Below are positions 1 to 6,239 of a stretch of 6,239 bases of DNA, in pieces. Each line of letters starts with the position of its first letter. Within the stretch, counting starts at the first letter, position 1. A program made the translations under genes and the position numbers. Origin of the DNA: Chloroflexi bacterium 13_1_40CM_68_21 (GTDB lineage: Bacteria > Chloroflexota > Limnocylindria > P2-11E); assembly GCA_001917735.1 (NCBI GenBank), contig MNEO01000049.1:1538-7776 (forward strand). Direction: 5' to 3'. The notes beneath the pieces are model-generated. The model was not told where the DNA came from. It worked only from the letters and a program-made list of their open reading frames with translations, and did not search any database.

Positions 1-2760
1 ATCGAGCTCCTTCCCGAGAGCACGCATCTGGTGCTCGCCACACGCCGCACGCCGCAGCTCGGGGGGCTGCCGCGCTGGCGCCTCGCCGGTACGGTCCTGG
101 ATATCTCGGCGGCGGAGCTCGCGTTCACGCGTTCCGAGGCCATCGAGCTGCTGCGCGGCGAGTTCGGCCTGGATCTGCCCGAGCACGCCATCGATGCCAT
201 TTATGGGCGCACCGGTGGCTGGCCCGCGGGCCTGCGCCTCGCCGCCGCGTTCGTCCGCGAGCGCGGCTGGCGCGAGCTCGGCGAGTTCCGCGGGAGTGGC
301 GCGGAGCTCTACGCGTACTTCAACAGCGAAGTCCTCGGTCGCGGGTCACGCGAAGATCAGGACACGCTCCTTCGCTGGTCGCTCCTCGAGCGTCTCGAGG
401 AGGACGAGTCGGTGTCGGCCGGCGGCGCATCCCGCGAGGTCGTCGCCTCGCTCGAACAGGCCGGGCTCGTCATGCGGGACGGCGCGGCAGGCGCCGGTCA
501 CCGCTTTCAGCCGCTCTTCGCGGAGTTCCTTCGCGCCCGCGCGCGCGAGCTCTTGCCCGCCGCGGAGATCGTCGAGCTCCATCGGGGTCACGCCGAACGC
601 GCCCTCGCTCGAGGCGACGTCGATCGCGCGATCCATCACCTGCAGCAGGCCGGCGAGCACAAGCGCGCAGCACAGCTCGTTCGCGATCACGGCGAGCGTG
701 TGGTGCAGAGCAGCGAGGTCGCGACGCTGCAGCGCTGGCTCGATGGCTTCCCGCCCGGTGTCGAGCGGCGGCTCCCATGGGTGCTGCTCCTCCGCGGTCT
801 TCTTCACCGCGTGCGCGGTGACTACGAGCGCGCGCTCGCGCACTACCGCGACGCGGCCGATCAGCTGCGACGCGCCCGTGACAACGAGGGCCTCGCGCGC
901 GCGCTCACCTGGTCGGCGCAGGCGCTTCGCTATCTGCGGCGTCCGCGGGAGGCACTCGCGCAGGCTCACGAAGCGCAGGAGCTGATCGGCGAGGGCGCGT
1001 CGTCGCAGGCGGCGTGGATCTGGCATCTCATCGGTGGCTGTCACGCCGACCTCGGCGAGCTCGAGCACGCGACGAGGGCGCACCTCAAGGCCGAGGCGAT
1101 GTTCTCCCTGCTTTCGGACCGGACCGGCGAGCTCGCGGAGGCTCTCGCTCTCGCGCAGCTGCATCACCTCCTCGGCGAGCTCGACGTCGCGCAGCGCACC
1201 TATCTTCGCGCGCTCGCTCTTCAACAGAAGAGCGCGGACGTGACCGCGCTCTGCTGGGCCGAGGCAGGACTCGTCGACGTGCGCACCCGGCGCGGCGACA
1301 CCGCGGAGGCGCTCGACACGCTTCGACAGACACTCGAGATCGCGAGCGCGAACGACCTCCGTCTCGCACAGGCCGCGATGTGCGCGACGCTCATGACCGT
1401 GCACTCGCTCACCGCCGAGCGCGGCGCGGTCGAGGAGGTGTACCGCGCGGGCGTCGAGCTGAGCCGCGATCAGGGCGACGATCGCATCATCGCGGAGCTG
1501 CACGCGACAGCGGCCGAGCTGCGCGCGCTGCGCGGGGAAGCGACCTCGGCGCACGACGCGCTACGCGCCGCTGAGGCGATCGCCGCGTCATCCTCGGGAC
1601 CGGTCCCAGGCATCCGCGTGGCGATCGCGCGCGGCTCGATCCTCGAGGCCGAAGGCGACCGCGACGGCGCGTTCAAGGCATACGGCGAAGCGCGCACCTC
1701 GGCCGGCGCCATCGGTGCGCGCTACCTCGAGGCGAAGGCCATCCTCCTCGCGACCGCCGTCGCCGACTGGATGGTCGAGGCGACCAAGCCCGCGCTGCGG
1801 GCGGTCGCCGCCGAGCGCTATCGCGATTTCCTCCTGCTGCGCCCGGCGCTCACCGACGCGCTGCGTCAGCGACTTCCGGACCTCGAGCTCCCAGCGGACG
1901 AGACGCGCTCGCTCGCCCTGCTCCTTCAGCCCGCTCCGGTCGTGCCGGCCACCGCCGCCCAAGGCATCCCTTCGGCGGCCGGGGAGAGCATCCAGGCATT
2001 CATGCTCGGCCCGTTCGAGCTGCGCGCGAGCGGCGCGCGGATCAGCGATCGCGGGTGGCGGACGAGCAAAGCGAAAGAGCTCTTCGCGCTGCTGCTCCTC
2101 GATCGCCAGCGCGCGGTCTCGCGCGACGACCTCGTCGCGCAGCTCTGGCCCGAAACGGATGCGGCCTCCGCGCTCTCCAACTTCCACTTCACGCTGCACG
2201 CGCTCCGCAAGGCGCTCGCATCAGCGGGCGCGTCCGAAGCGACGAGCGTGGTACGCACCGATGCCGGATATCGACTCGCGCTGCCGCTGTCGATACATGT
2301 CGATCTCGAAGTCTTCCGGCGCTCGCTGCGAAGAGGTCGCGAAGCGCGTGACGCGGGGCGATCGCGCGAAGCCGTTCAGCACCTTCGCGCCGCGGTTGCG
2401 GTGCATCGCGGCGAATTCCTCGCGGACCTCTCCGCGCCGTGGATCGATCGGCACCGCGAGGAAACGGACCGGCAGCTCGTCGCGGCGGCGAAAGAGCTCG
2501 CGACGCTCGAGCTCGAATGGAAAGAGCCGCGTGAAGCGATTCGTCCACTCGAGAAGCTGCTACAGCGCGAACCGTATGACGAGGAGGCGCATCGCTTGCT
2601 GATGCGCGCGCATCACGAGTCCGGCGATACCGCTCTGGCTATGCGTCACTACCAGGCACTCGAAGCGATGCTCCGCCGCGACCTGGGGGCGGAGCCGGAG
2701 GCCGCGACGCGGGAGCTCCACCAGCGCATCAAGCGGAGTAGCACGAAGGACCCGAGTTAG
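1..2760 (+). CDS. STAND/MalT-like ATPase regulator with C-terminal winged helix and BTAD domain (5' partial)
   Basis: A transcriptional activator of the signal-transducing NTPase type, cut by the left edge. The frame is open from base 1, and the ten codons before the first possible start (GTG at 31) continue the family pattern (LPESTHLVLATRR), which in MalT/LuxR-type STAND proteins follows Walker B. The P-loop is therefore off-window and GTG 31 is not the true start. Counting residues from base 1 (919 visible): end of the NTPase module and its winged helix to about 190; a long helical TPR-like sensor region from about 193 (LHRGHAERALARGD) to about 600; an OmpR-like winged-helix DNA-binding domain at about 664-760 (FMLGPFEL, WRTSKAKELFALLLL, LWPE); a BTAD domain at about 767-911 (REPYDEEAHRLLMRAH, LGAEPEAATRELH). 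BTAD and winged helix are N-terminal in SARP/AfsR proteins; here they sit at the C-terminus, where MalT has its LuxR helix-turn-helix. The inducer is unknown. It lies about 230 nt upstream of the protease on the same strand, so it could regulate that operon; this is inference. Confidence 0.9.
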   Translation: MELLPESTHLVLATRRTPQLGGLPRWRLAGTVLDISAAELAFTRSEAIELLRGEFGLDLPEHAIDAIYGRTGGWPAGLRLAAAFVRERGWRELGEFRGSGAELYAYFNSEVLGRGSREDQDTLLRWSLLERLEEDESVSAGGASREVVASLEQAGLVMRDGAAGAGHRFQPLFAEFLRARARELLPAAEIVELHRGHAERALARGDVDRAIHHLQQAGEHKRAAQLVRDHGERVVQSSEVATLQRWLDGFPPGVERRLPWVLLLRGLLHRVRGDYERALAHYRDAADQLRRARDNEGLARALTWSAQALRYLRRPREALAQAHEAQELIGEGASSQAAWIWHLIGGCHADLGELEHATRAHLKAEAMFSLLSDRTGELAEALALAQLHHLLGELDVAQRTYLRALALQQKSADVTALCWAEAGLVDVRTRRGDTAEALDTLRQTLEIASANDLRLAQAAMCATLMTVHSLTAERGAVEEVYRAGVELSRDQGDDRIIAELHATAAELRALRGEATSAHDALRAAEAIAASSSGPVPGIRVAIARGSILEAEGDRDGAFKAYGEARTSAGAIGARYLEAKAILLATAVADWMVEATKPALRAVAAERYRDFLLLRPALTDALRQRLPDLELPADETRSLALLLQPAPVVPATAAQGIPSAAGESIQAFMLGPFELRASGARISDRGWRTSKAKELFALLLLDRQRAVSRDDLVAQLWPETDAASALSNFHFTLHALRKALASAGASEATSVVRTDAGYRLALPLSIHVDLEVFRRSLRRGREARDAGRSREAVQHLRAAVAVHRGEFLADLSAPWIDRHREETDRQLVAAAKELATLELEWKEPREAIRPLEKLLQREPYDEEAHRLLMRAHHESGDTALAMRHYQALEAMLRRDLGAEPEAATRELHQRIKRSSTKDPS

Positions 2761-2991
2761 CCCGGCCTGTACTCGAAGGCCGCCTATCAACCCGCCTCGT
2801 AATCAACGCGGATAGTGAGGCCTCGTGCGGCTGATGGAGGGCGGTATCCAAGACGTGTCGCATGCGTTTCGACTGTCGCTCGGACGCCCTCCAAACCATT
2901 GCGCGCTCGCCTGTCTAGTTGAACATCACCCGCACAGGGGATGACCTCCTCGCCACAGGTGGGTAGTACTCGGTTGGGAGTTTCGGGGGAA
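2761..2991. other. Intergenic region between regulator and protease
   Basis: About 230 nt with no convincing gene. It should hold the 3' end of the regulator transcript and probably the promoter of the protease operon. I see no good sigma70-type -35/-10 pair; a lone TTGAAC at 2919-2924 has no matching -10 at usual spacing. The only clear structure is a spaced inverted repeat (listed separately). The region is less GC-biased than the flanking genes, as expected of noncoding DNA. Confidence 0.6.
2835..2893. repeat. 9-bp inverted repeat in the intergenic region
   Basis: TGGAGGGCG at 2835-2843 is the exact reverse complement of CGCCCTCCA at 2885-2893, with 41 nt between the arms. The interior contains CGCATGCG (a palindrome) and a repeated GTCGC. 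There is no T-run after the right arm, so it does not look like an intrinsic terminator. It could be a spaced operator or an mRNA stem ahead of the protease gene. In DNA this GC-rich a 9-bp match could be chance. Confidence 0.3.
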
Positions 2992-4464
2992 ATGACAGGA
3001 CGTAGAGGTGGGGCGTTGCGGCGCTTGGTCGCGATGGTCGCCGCGTCCGTTCTCCTCCTCGCCGCCGTCTCCGGAACGAACTGGACGGGAGCCCCCGTCG
3101 ACCCCGCACTCTCCTCAGGCGGCTACGCGCTCGTTCGCGTCGGCCACGGCGCCGCCGAAGCGGTCGCGGCGGAGGCTCGCGCCACCGGCGCGACCGAGGT
3201 CGCCGCTCTGGACGCCATCGACGTCGTCACGGCACGCGTCTCGGATGAGACGATTCGCGCCCTTCGGAGCGACGCCCGCGTGGCGTTCATCGCGGCAGAC
3301 ACGGCCGTCACCGCGCTCGGCGGCGACAGGCAATACGAAAAGGGCAACGCGAAGCCCAGCCCGGCCATGGAAGTGATCAACGCGCAGCGGGCGTGGTCGA
3401 ACGCCACGGGCCGCGGCGTGACTGTCGCGCTCATGGACACCGGCGTCGCGTCGCATCCGGATCTGGACGACTCGGTCGTCGCACGGATGGACTTCGTCGG
3501 CGACGGTGCCACGCAGCTCGACCCAAGCGGCCATGGCACATTCGTCGCGGGACTCATCGCGGCGCACGGCGAGAGCTTCAAGGGCGTCGCGCCGGACGCG
3601 AAGCTGGTCTCCCTTCGCGTTCTGGATCAAAAGGGCCACGGGACGATGCACTCGGTCCTCGCCGCATTCGACTGGCTTCTGCACAACCGCTCCGCGTACC
3701 ACATCCGCGTCCTCAACCTTTCGTTCGGCGCGGAGCAGACGTCGTCCTACCACAAAACGCTTCTCGCGGGCGTCGTCGAGTCGGCTCAGTTCGCGGGGAT
3801 CGCGGTCGTCGCCGCCGCGGGCAACGACGGTCCGGCTCCGCGGACGGTCAGCATGCCGGGCGCGGATCCATTCGTGATCACCGTCGGCTCGCTCGACGAC
3901 CACGGGACCCCCGGAACGGGAGACGACCGCGAGTCGTCCTTCAGCAGCCGCGGTCCGACGCGCGACGGGTTCGCGAAGCCCGATGTCCTCGCGCCCGGCG
4001 AGCACGTCGTCTCGCTGCGCGTTCCTGGGACTGCGCTGGATCGGGATGGCGAGAGGACGAACACCAGCCCCTATGCGCGCCTCACCGGCACGTCGGCTTC
4101 GAGCGCGATGGCCGCCGGCGTTGCGGCGCTCGTTTTGCAGGCGCACACGGGTTACTCGCCGACGCAGGTGAAGGGCGCCATCGTCGCGGGTAGTCGCAAG
4201 GTGACGGGAACGCGGACGCCCGCCGTCAACGCGCTCGATGCGCTCACCGCGCGTCCCGCGCTGGTGAACGAGGGCGTTGCGCCATCCGCCGTGCTTATGA
4301 AGGTCCTTGTCGCGAGTGGTCAGATCGCGAGCAGCGTGAACTGGGACGGAATCGCCTGGGAAGGCATCGCGTGGGAGAGCGTCACTTGGGAGGGCGTCAC
4401 ATGGGAGAGCGTGTCATGGGAGAGCGTTACCTGGGAAAGCGTTACATGGGAGGCACGTTCGTGA
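2992..4464 (+). CDS. Exported subtilisin-like (S8) serine protease with Trp-Glu pentapeptide-repeat tail
   Basis: A secreted endopeptidase of the subtilase family, 490 aa from ATG 2992. This start is preferred because it places a signal peptide at the N-terminus (basic MTGRRGGALRRL, then hydrophobic VAMVAASVLLLAAVSG) and has GGGAG at 2976-2980, 11 nt upstream. An in-frame ATG at 2941 would add 17 residues before the signal and lacks a properly spaced ribosome site. Residues about 44-105 resemble an I9-type propeptide (inhibitor/chaperone). The catalytic domain runs from about 125 to 420: Asp149 in MDTG, His181 in SGHGT, oxyanion Asn278 in AAGNDG, Ser368 in GTSAS, so activity is expected. After a short linker, residues 451-490 form eight units of W-[DE]-[GS]-[IV]-[AST] with Trp exactly every five residues (451 to 486), ending EARS. 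No LPXTG or membrane anchor is visible, so release or tail-mediated retention at the surface is possible. The stop overlaps the HD-GYP start (GTGA). The tail motif reappears in the two small peptides downstream. Substrate is unknown. Confidence 0.93.
   Translation: MTGRRGGALRRLVAMVAASVLLLAAVSGTNWTGAPVDPALSSGGYALVRVGHGAAEAVAAEARATGATEVAALDAIDVVTARVSDETIRALRSDARVAFIAADTAVTALGGDRQYEKGNAKPSPAMEVINAQRAWSNATGRGVTVALMDTGVASHPDLDDSVVARMDFVGDGATQLDPSGHGTFVAGLIAAHGESFKGVAPDAKLVSLRVLDQKGHGTMHSVLAAFDWLLHNRSAYHIRVLNLSFGAEQTSSYHKTLLAGVVESAQFAGIAVVAAAGNDGPAPRTVSMPGADPFVITVGSLDDHGTPGTGDDRESSFSSRGPTRDGFAKPDVLAPGEHVVSLRVPGTALDRDGERTNTSPYARLTGTSASSAMAAGVAALVLQAHTGYSPTQVKGAIVAGSRKVTGTRTPAVNALDALTARPALVNEGVAPSAVLMKVLVASGQIASSVNWDGIAWEGIAWESVTWEGVTWESVSWESVTWESVTWEARS
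4342..4452 (+). repeat. 15-bp tandem repeat encoding the W-E pentapeptide tail
   Basis: Eight in-phase copies of a 15-bp unit (consensus TGGGAGAGCGTCACN) encode the protease tail. Trp codons begin at 4342, 4357, 4372, 4387, 4402, 4417, 4432 and 4447. The first copies are the most divergent (GAC/GAA, ATC, GCC/GCG) and the last five the most uniform. Because the unit is a multiple of three, gain or loss of copies keeps the protease in frame. Each unit also carries GGGA[GAC], so the region is studded with Shine-Dalgarno-like sequences. Confidence 0.9.
4448..4453 (+). promoter_or_regulatory. Shine-Dalgarno for the HD-GYP gene, inside the last protease repeat
   Basis: GGGAGG lies 7 nt before GTG 4461, ideal spacing, and decides that start over ATG 4371 or ATG 4446. 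It is formed by the last Trp-Glu codons of the protease, so the ribosome site of the second gene is built from the final repeat unit. The start overlaps the protease stop (GTGA at 4461-4464), the classical arrangement for coupled translation. Confidence 0.7.
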
Positions 4465-5852
4465 AAGGGCGGATCGATCTCTACGTCGGCACGGTAGCGT
4501 TCGCCGGACTGATAGCGCTCATGGCCGCGTCGAGCACGCAGAGGACGGACGCGCTCGACCCGATCATGCTCGCGGTGCTGGTCGCGCTCGCCTGCGTCGC
4601 CCAGCGCGTACCTGTGTTCCTGTTCCGGTCGAGCGCGATCTCGGTCTCGTTCGCGGCCGTGATCGCGGCGTATGTGCTCTACGGGACAGGGGCGGCGGTG
4701 TGGGTGAGCCTCGCGCAGGCGCTCGTGAACTCGATCACCCCGCGCCGCAAGCCGCTGCGCAAGGCGGCTTTCAACTTCGGTTCGTTCGCGCTCTCGGCGT
4801 TCGCCGCGGGCGAGCTCTACCGGCTCACCGGCGGGATGACGCCACCGAGCGCCATCGGACCCACGCTCTTCTCGGTCGCGCTGTCGGCCGGGGCGTACTT
4901 CCTCGTGAACACCTCGCTGACGGCGATCGCCATCGCCATGTCCGAGCGCCAGAGCGTCGTCGCGGTCTGGCGGACGAACTACAGCTGGATGCCGGTGAAC
5001 TTCGGCGCCACCGCGGTGCAGGGCGCGGCGCTCGCGCTCGCGTACCAGGCCCTCGGCCTGTTCGGTGTCTTCGTCTTCACGGTCCCGCTCTGCGTCGCGT
5101 GGTTCTCCTTCCGTCTGTACATGGCGAAGTCCACGGAAGTTCGGCAACGGAATGAGGAGCTCAGCACGGTCAACGAGCTCCTGCGTCAGACCAACGACCG
5201 GCTCGAGCAGTCGCACATCTCGGTCATCGGAGCGCTGATCGGAGCGCTCGAGGCCAAAGAGTCGCACCTCTCCGGTCACGCGGCGACGACGATGCACTAC
5301 TCGGTCGAAGTCGGCCGCAAACTCGGGCTCGGAGCCGAGGAGATCGCTGCGATCAAGCTGGGAGCGCTCTTCCACGACGTCGGCAAGATCGGGGTTCCCG
5401 AGTCGCTCCTCTCCAAGCCGGCCGAGCTGACCGACGAGGAATGGATCGAGATGCGGGCCCACCCCACCATCGGCGCGAGCCTCCTCGGCAACGTGCCGAT
5501 GCTCGACCGCATCCGTCCGATCGTGGTCGCGCATCACGAGAACTTCGACGGCACGGGCTACCCGGCCGGGCTCAAGGGGAGCGAGATCCCGCTCGCCGCG
5601 CAGATCATCTCCGTGGCCGACTCGTTCGACGCCATGACCAGCGAGCGGCCGTACCGCATCGCGCTCCGTCCCAAGCAAGCGCTCCGCGAGCTTCGCGCCA
5701 ACTCCGGGACCCAGTTCAACCCGGTGGTGGTCGAAGCGTTCATTCAGGTCGTCATCGAGGAACGCCGCCGCGCCGCGCGCGGAAAGGCGCCGGTACACGG
5801 ACACCAGCACGTCTACCAGCAGGCGCTCGAGGCCGTAAAGGTCGCGAGCTAG
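4461..5852 (+). CDS. Polytopic membrane HD-GYP cyclic-di-GMP phosphodiesterase
   Basis: Predicted to hydrolyse c-di-GMP at the inner face of the membrane; 463 aa from GTG 4461. Residues about 8-217 are mostly hydrophobic, with roughly seven or eight membrane segments (e.g. 8-24, 32-48, 57-75, 103-121, 134-159, 183-217) and a basic loop PRRKPLRK at 94-101. This N-terminal module resembles the MASE9-type sensor region of HD-GYP proteins; that assignment is from memory and tentative. A charged helical linker (about 221-252, RQRNEELSTVNELLRQTNDR) leads to the HD-GYP domain at about 253-440. Its signatures are intact: SGHA (His273), His305-Asp306 in FHDVGKIGVP, HHENFDGTGYP at 358-368, SVADSFDAMTSERPYR, and GTQFNP near the end. 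The metal-binding and GYP residues are present, so an active enzyme is expected. There is no GGDEF or receiver domain; input should come through the membrane module. The 4-nt overlap with the secreted protease gene and the 11-nt gap to the exported peptide genes suggest that its signal is extracytoplasmic. The frame stays open upstream to ATG 4371 only because the 15-bp repeat is open in that frame. Confidence 0.94.
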   Translation: MKGRIDLYVGTVAFAGLIALMAASSTQRTDALDPIMLAVLVALACVAQRVPVFLFRSSAISVSFAAVIAAYVLYGTGAAVWVSLAQALVNSITPRRKPLRKAAFNFGSFALSAFAAGELYRLTGGMTPPSAIGPTLFSVALSAGAYFLVNTSLTAIAIAMSERQSVVAVWRTNYSWMPVNFGATAVQGAALALAYQALGLFGVFVFTVPLCVAWFSFRLYMAKSTEVRQRNEELSTVNELLRQTNDRLEQSHISVIGALIGALEAKESHLSGHAATTMHYSVEVGRKLGLGAEEIAAIKLGALFHDVGKIGVPESLLSKPAELTDEEWIEMRAHPTIGASLLGNVPMLDRIRPIVVAHHENFDGTGYPAGLKGSEIPLAAQIISVADSFDAMTSERPYRIALRPKQALRELRANSGTQFNPVVVEAFIQVVIEERRRAARGKAPVHGHQHVYQQALEAVKVAS

Positions 5853-5858
5853 AGGGGG
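5853..5858 (+). promoter_or_regulatory. Shine-Dalgarno for the first small peptide gene
   Basis: AGGGGG directly follows the HD-GYP stop codon and lies 5 nt before ATG 5864. A strong, well-placed ribosome site supports the view that this very short reading frame is translated, probably efficiently. Confidence 0.7.
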
Positions 5859-5863
5859 TCGGA

Positions 5864-6016
5864 ATGAAAATCGCACGCACACTCAAGGCACTGCTCATCG
5901 GGACGGTGCTCGCGCTCTCACTCTTCGCGGCAAGCGGCACGGCATGGGCCGAGGACGCGGGCATCAGCTGGGAGCAGATCCCGGTCGCGCCGGACCCGCT
6001 GGCCGTCGGTTTCTAG
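5864..6016 (+). CDS. Small exported peptide with GISWE motif (paralog 1)
   Basis: A 50-aa reading frame that I do not recognise as a named family. It has a textbook Sec signal peptide: MKIARTLK, a hydrophobic core to about residue 23, and an AWA cleavage site at 27-29. The predicted mature peptide is about 21 residues, starting EDAGISWEQIP, containing APDPL and ending AVGF. The G-I-S-W-E motif matches the unit repeated in the tail of the S8 protease encoded two genes upstream. Support for a real gene: strong ribosome site, 11-nt gap after the HD-GYP stop, and a paralog next door with 32 of 50 aligned residues identical. Compared with the paralog it stops just where the second SWE motif would be, so it may be a shortened copy. 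It carries no cysteines and no charge-rich segment. Role is unknown; partner, substrate, inhibitor or signal of the protease are all possible. Confidence 0.78.
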   Translation: MKIARTLKALLIGTVLALSLFAASGTAWAEDAGISWEQIPVAPDPLAVGF

Positions 6017-6193
6017 ATGAAGATCACCCAGGCACTGAAGACGCTTCTCGTCGCGGCCGTGCTGACGCTCTCGCTGTTCGCCGCAGGCGGCACGGCGTGG
6101 GCCACCGATGCAGGCGTCAGCTGGGAGCTGGTCCCGATCGCACCGGACCCGCTGGGGATCAGCTGGGAAACGCTCCTGCCGCCGGGCGTCTGA
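6017..6193 (+). CDS. Small exported peptide with two G[VI]SWE motifs (paralog 2)
   Basis: A 58-aa frame whose ATG follows the stop of paralog 1 with no gap (TAGATG). It has no clear ribosome site of its own, which suggests translation by re-initiation. Signal peptide: MKITQALK, hydrophobic core to about residue 23, AWA at 27-29. The predicted mature peptide of about 29 residues begins TDAGVSWELVP, carries IAPDPL, then a second unit GISWE at 48-52 and ends TLLPPGV. The two SWE motifs are spaced 15 residues apart (Trp35 and Trp50), three times the five-residue period of the protease tail. Many differences from paralog 1 are synonymous (AAG/AAA, GCG/GCA, CTG/CTC, GAT/GAC), which indicates selection on the peptide sequence rather than a recent copy. 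Function is unknown. Further copies could lie past the right edge, but none begins in the remaining 46 nt. Confidence 0.78.
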   Translation: MKITQALKTLLVAAVLTLSLFAAGGTAWATDAGVSWELVPIAPDPLGISWETLLPPGV

Positions 6194-6239
6194 GCCTCGG
6201 CCGGCTAAGTCCCGGCGAACTCCGGTAGCGCGAAGAGGT

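Noticed and set aside
346..1554. Minus-strand open frame of about 400 codons within the regulator
   Set aside because: Low-complexity Arg/Ala/Leu composition and no family features; the + strand frame shows continuous TPR and STAND signatures.
2855..2944. Short frame from GTG 2855 in the intergenic gap
   Set aside because: About 29 codons, no ribosome site, no recognisable composition or motif.
3115..4146. Minus-strand open frame opposite the protease
   Set aside because: It mirrors the subtilase coding sequence, is Arg/Asp/His-rich and has no domain; the + strand holds the full catalytic set.
4371..4460. Upstream extension of the HD-GYP gene to ATG 4371, giving a repetitive MGERV/LGKRY-like N-terminus
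   Set aside because: This is the protease's 15-bp repeat read in another frame. GTG 4461 has GGGAGG at ideal spacing and a GTGA overlap, and the protein then begins directly with its first membrane segment.
4320..5882. Long open frame on the minus strand (about 520 codons) opposite the HD-GYP gene
   Set aside because: It is Arg/Glu/His-rich with no recognisable domain, typical of an antisense shadow in GC-rich DNA, and it covers a clear HD-GYP gene and the W-E repeat.
5864..6193. RiPP precursor peptides matured by the S8 protease, as in cyanobactin clusters
   Set aside because: The leaders look like Sec signal peptides ending in AWA, and no modifying enzyme (YcaO, radical SAM, LanM) is in view. 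The S8 protease is itself exported, with an I9-like propeptide.
6200..6216. Possible intrinsic terminator after the second peptide gene (GCCGG/CCGGC stem)
   Set aside because: Only a 5-bp stem with a 7-nt loop and no T-run; common by chance in such GC-rich sequence.
5944..6228. Open frame of 94 codons overlapping both small peptides
   Set aside because: Gly/Arg-rich out-of-frame translation. The two overlapped frames have signal peptides, a ribosome site and paralogy.

Overview
This is a high-GC (clearly GC-rich by eye, not computed) bacterial chromosomal segment. All recognisable genes are on the + strand and intergenic space is short. Three things fit Chloroflexota or a high-GC Actinomycetota-like soil or thermophile lineage: a large STAND-type regulator ending in an OmpR-like winged helix plus BTAD domain, a multi-pass membrane HD-GYP protein, and a Sec-exported subtilase with a Trp-rich tail. 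No marker gene is present, so this placement is inference.

Layout: (1) 1-2760 holds the 3' part of a MalT/AfsR-like transcriptional regulator; its P-loop end lies off the left edge. (2) 2761-2991 is a gap of about 230 nt with one 9-bp inverted repeat and no convincing gene. (3) 2992-4464 encodes an exported S8 (subtilisin-like) serine protease with an I9-like propeptide, a complete catalytic set (D149, H181, N278, S368) and a C-terminal tail of eight five-residue W-[DE] repeats. (4) 4461-5852 overlaps it by GTGA and encodes a polytopic membrane HD-GYP cyclic-di-GMP phosphodiesterase. (5) 5864-6016 and 6017-6193 are two tandem, paralogous genes for very small exported peptides (50 and 58 aa). 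The last 46 nt hold nothing I can support.

The most interesting observation is a motif shared across the cluster. The predicted mature parts of both small peptides carry G-[IV]-S-W-E, once in the first and twice in the second. This is nearly the same unit that is repeated eight times in the protease tail ([GS]-[IV]-[AST]-W-E). The protease, HD-GYP protein and peptides are packed as one apparent operon (4-nt overlap, 11-nt gap, 0-nt gap). I infer a single extracytoplasmic system in which the peptides are partners, substrates, inhibitors or signals of the protease, and the membrane HD-GYP enzyme links it to c-di-GMP. The upstream regulator may control it, but nothing in the sequence proves this. 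I do not recognise this combination as a named system.
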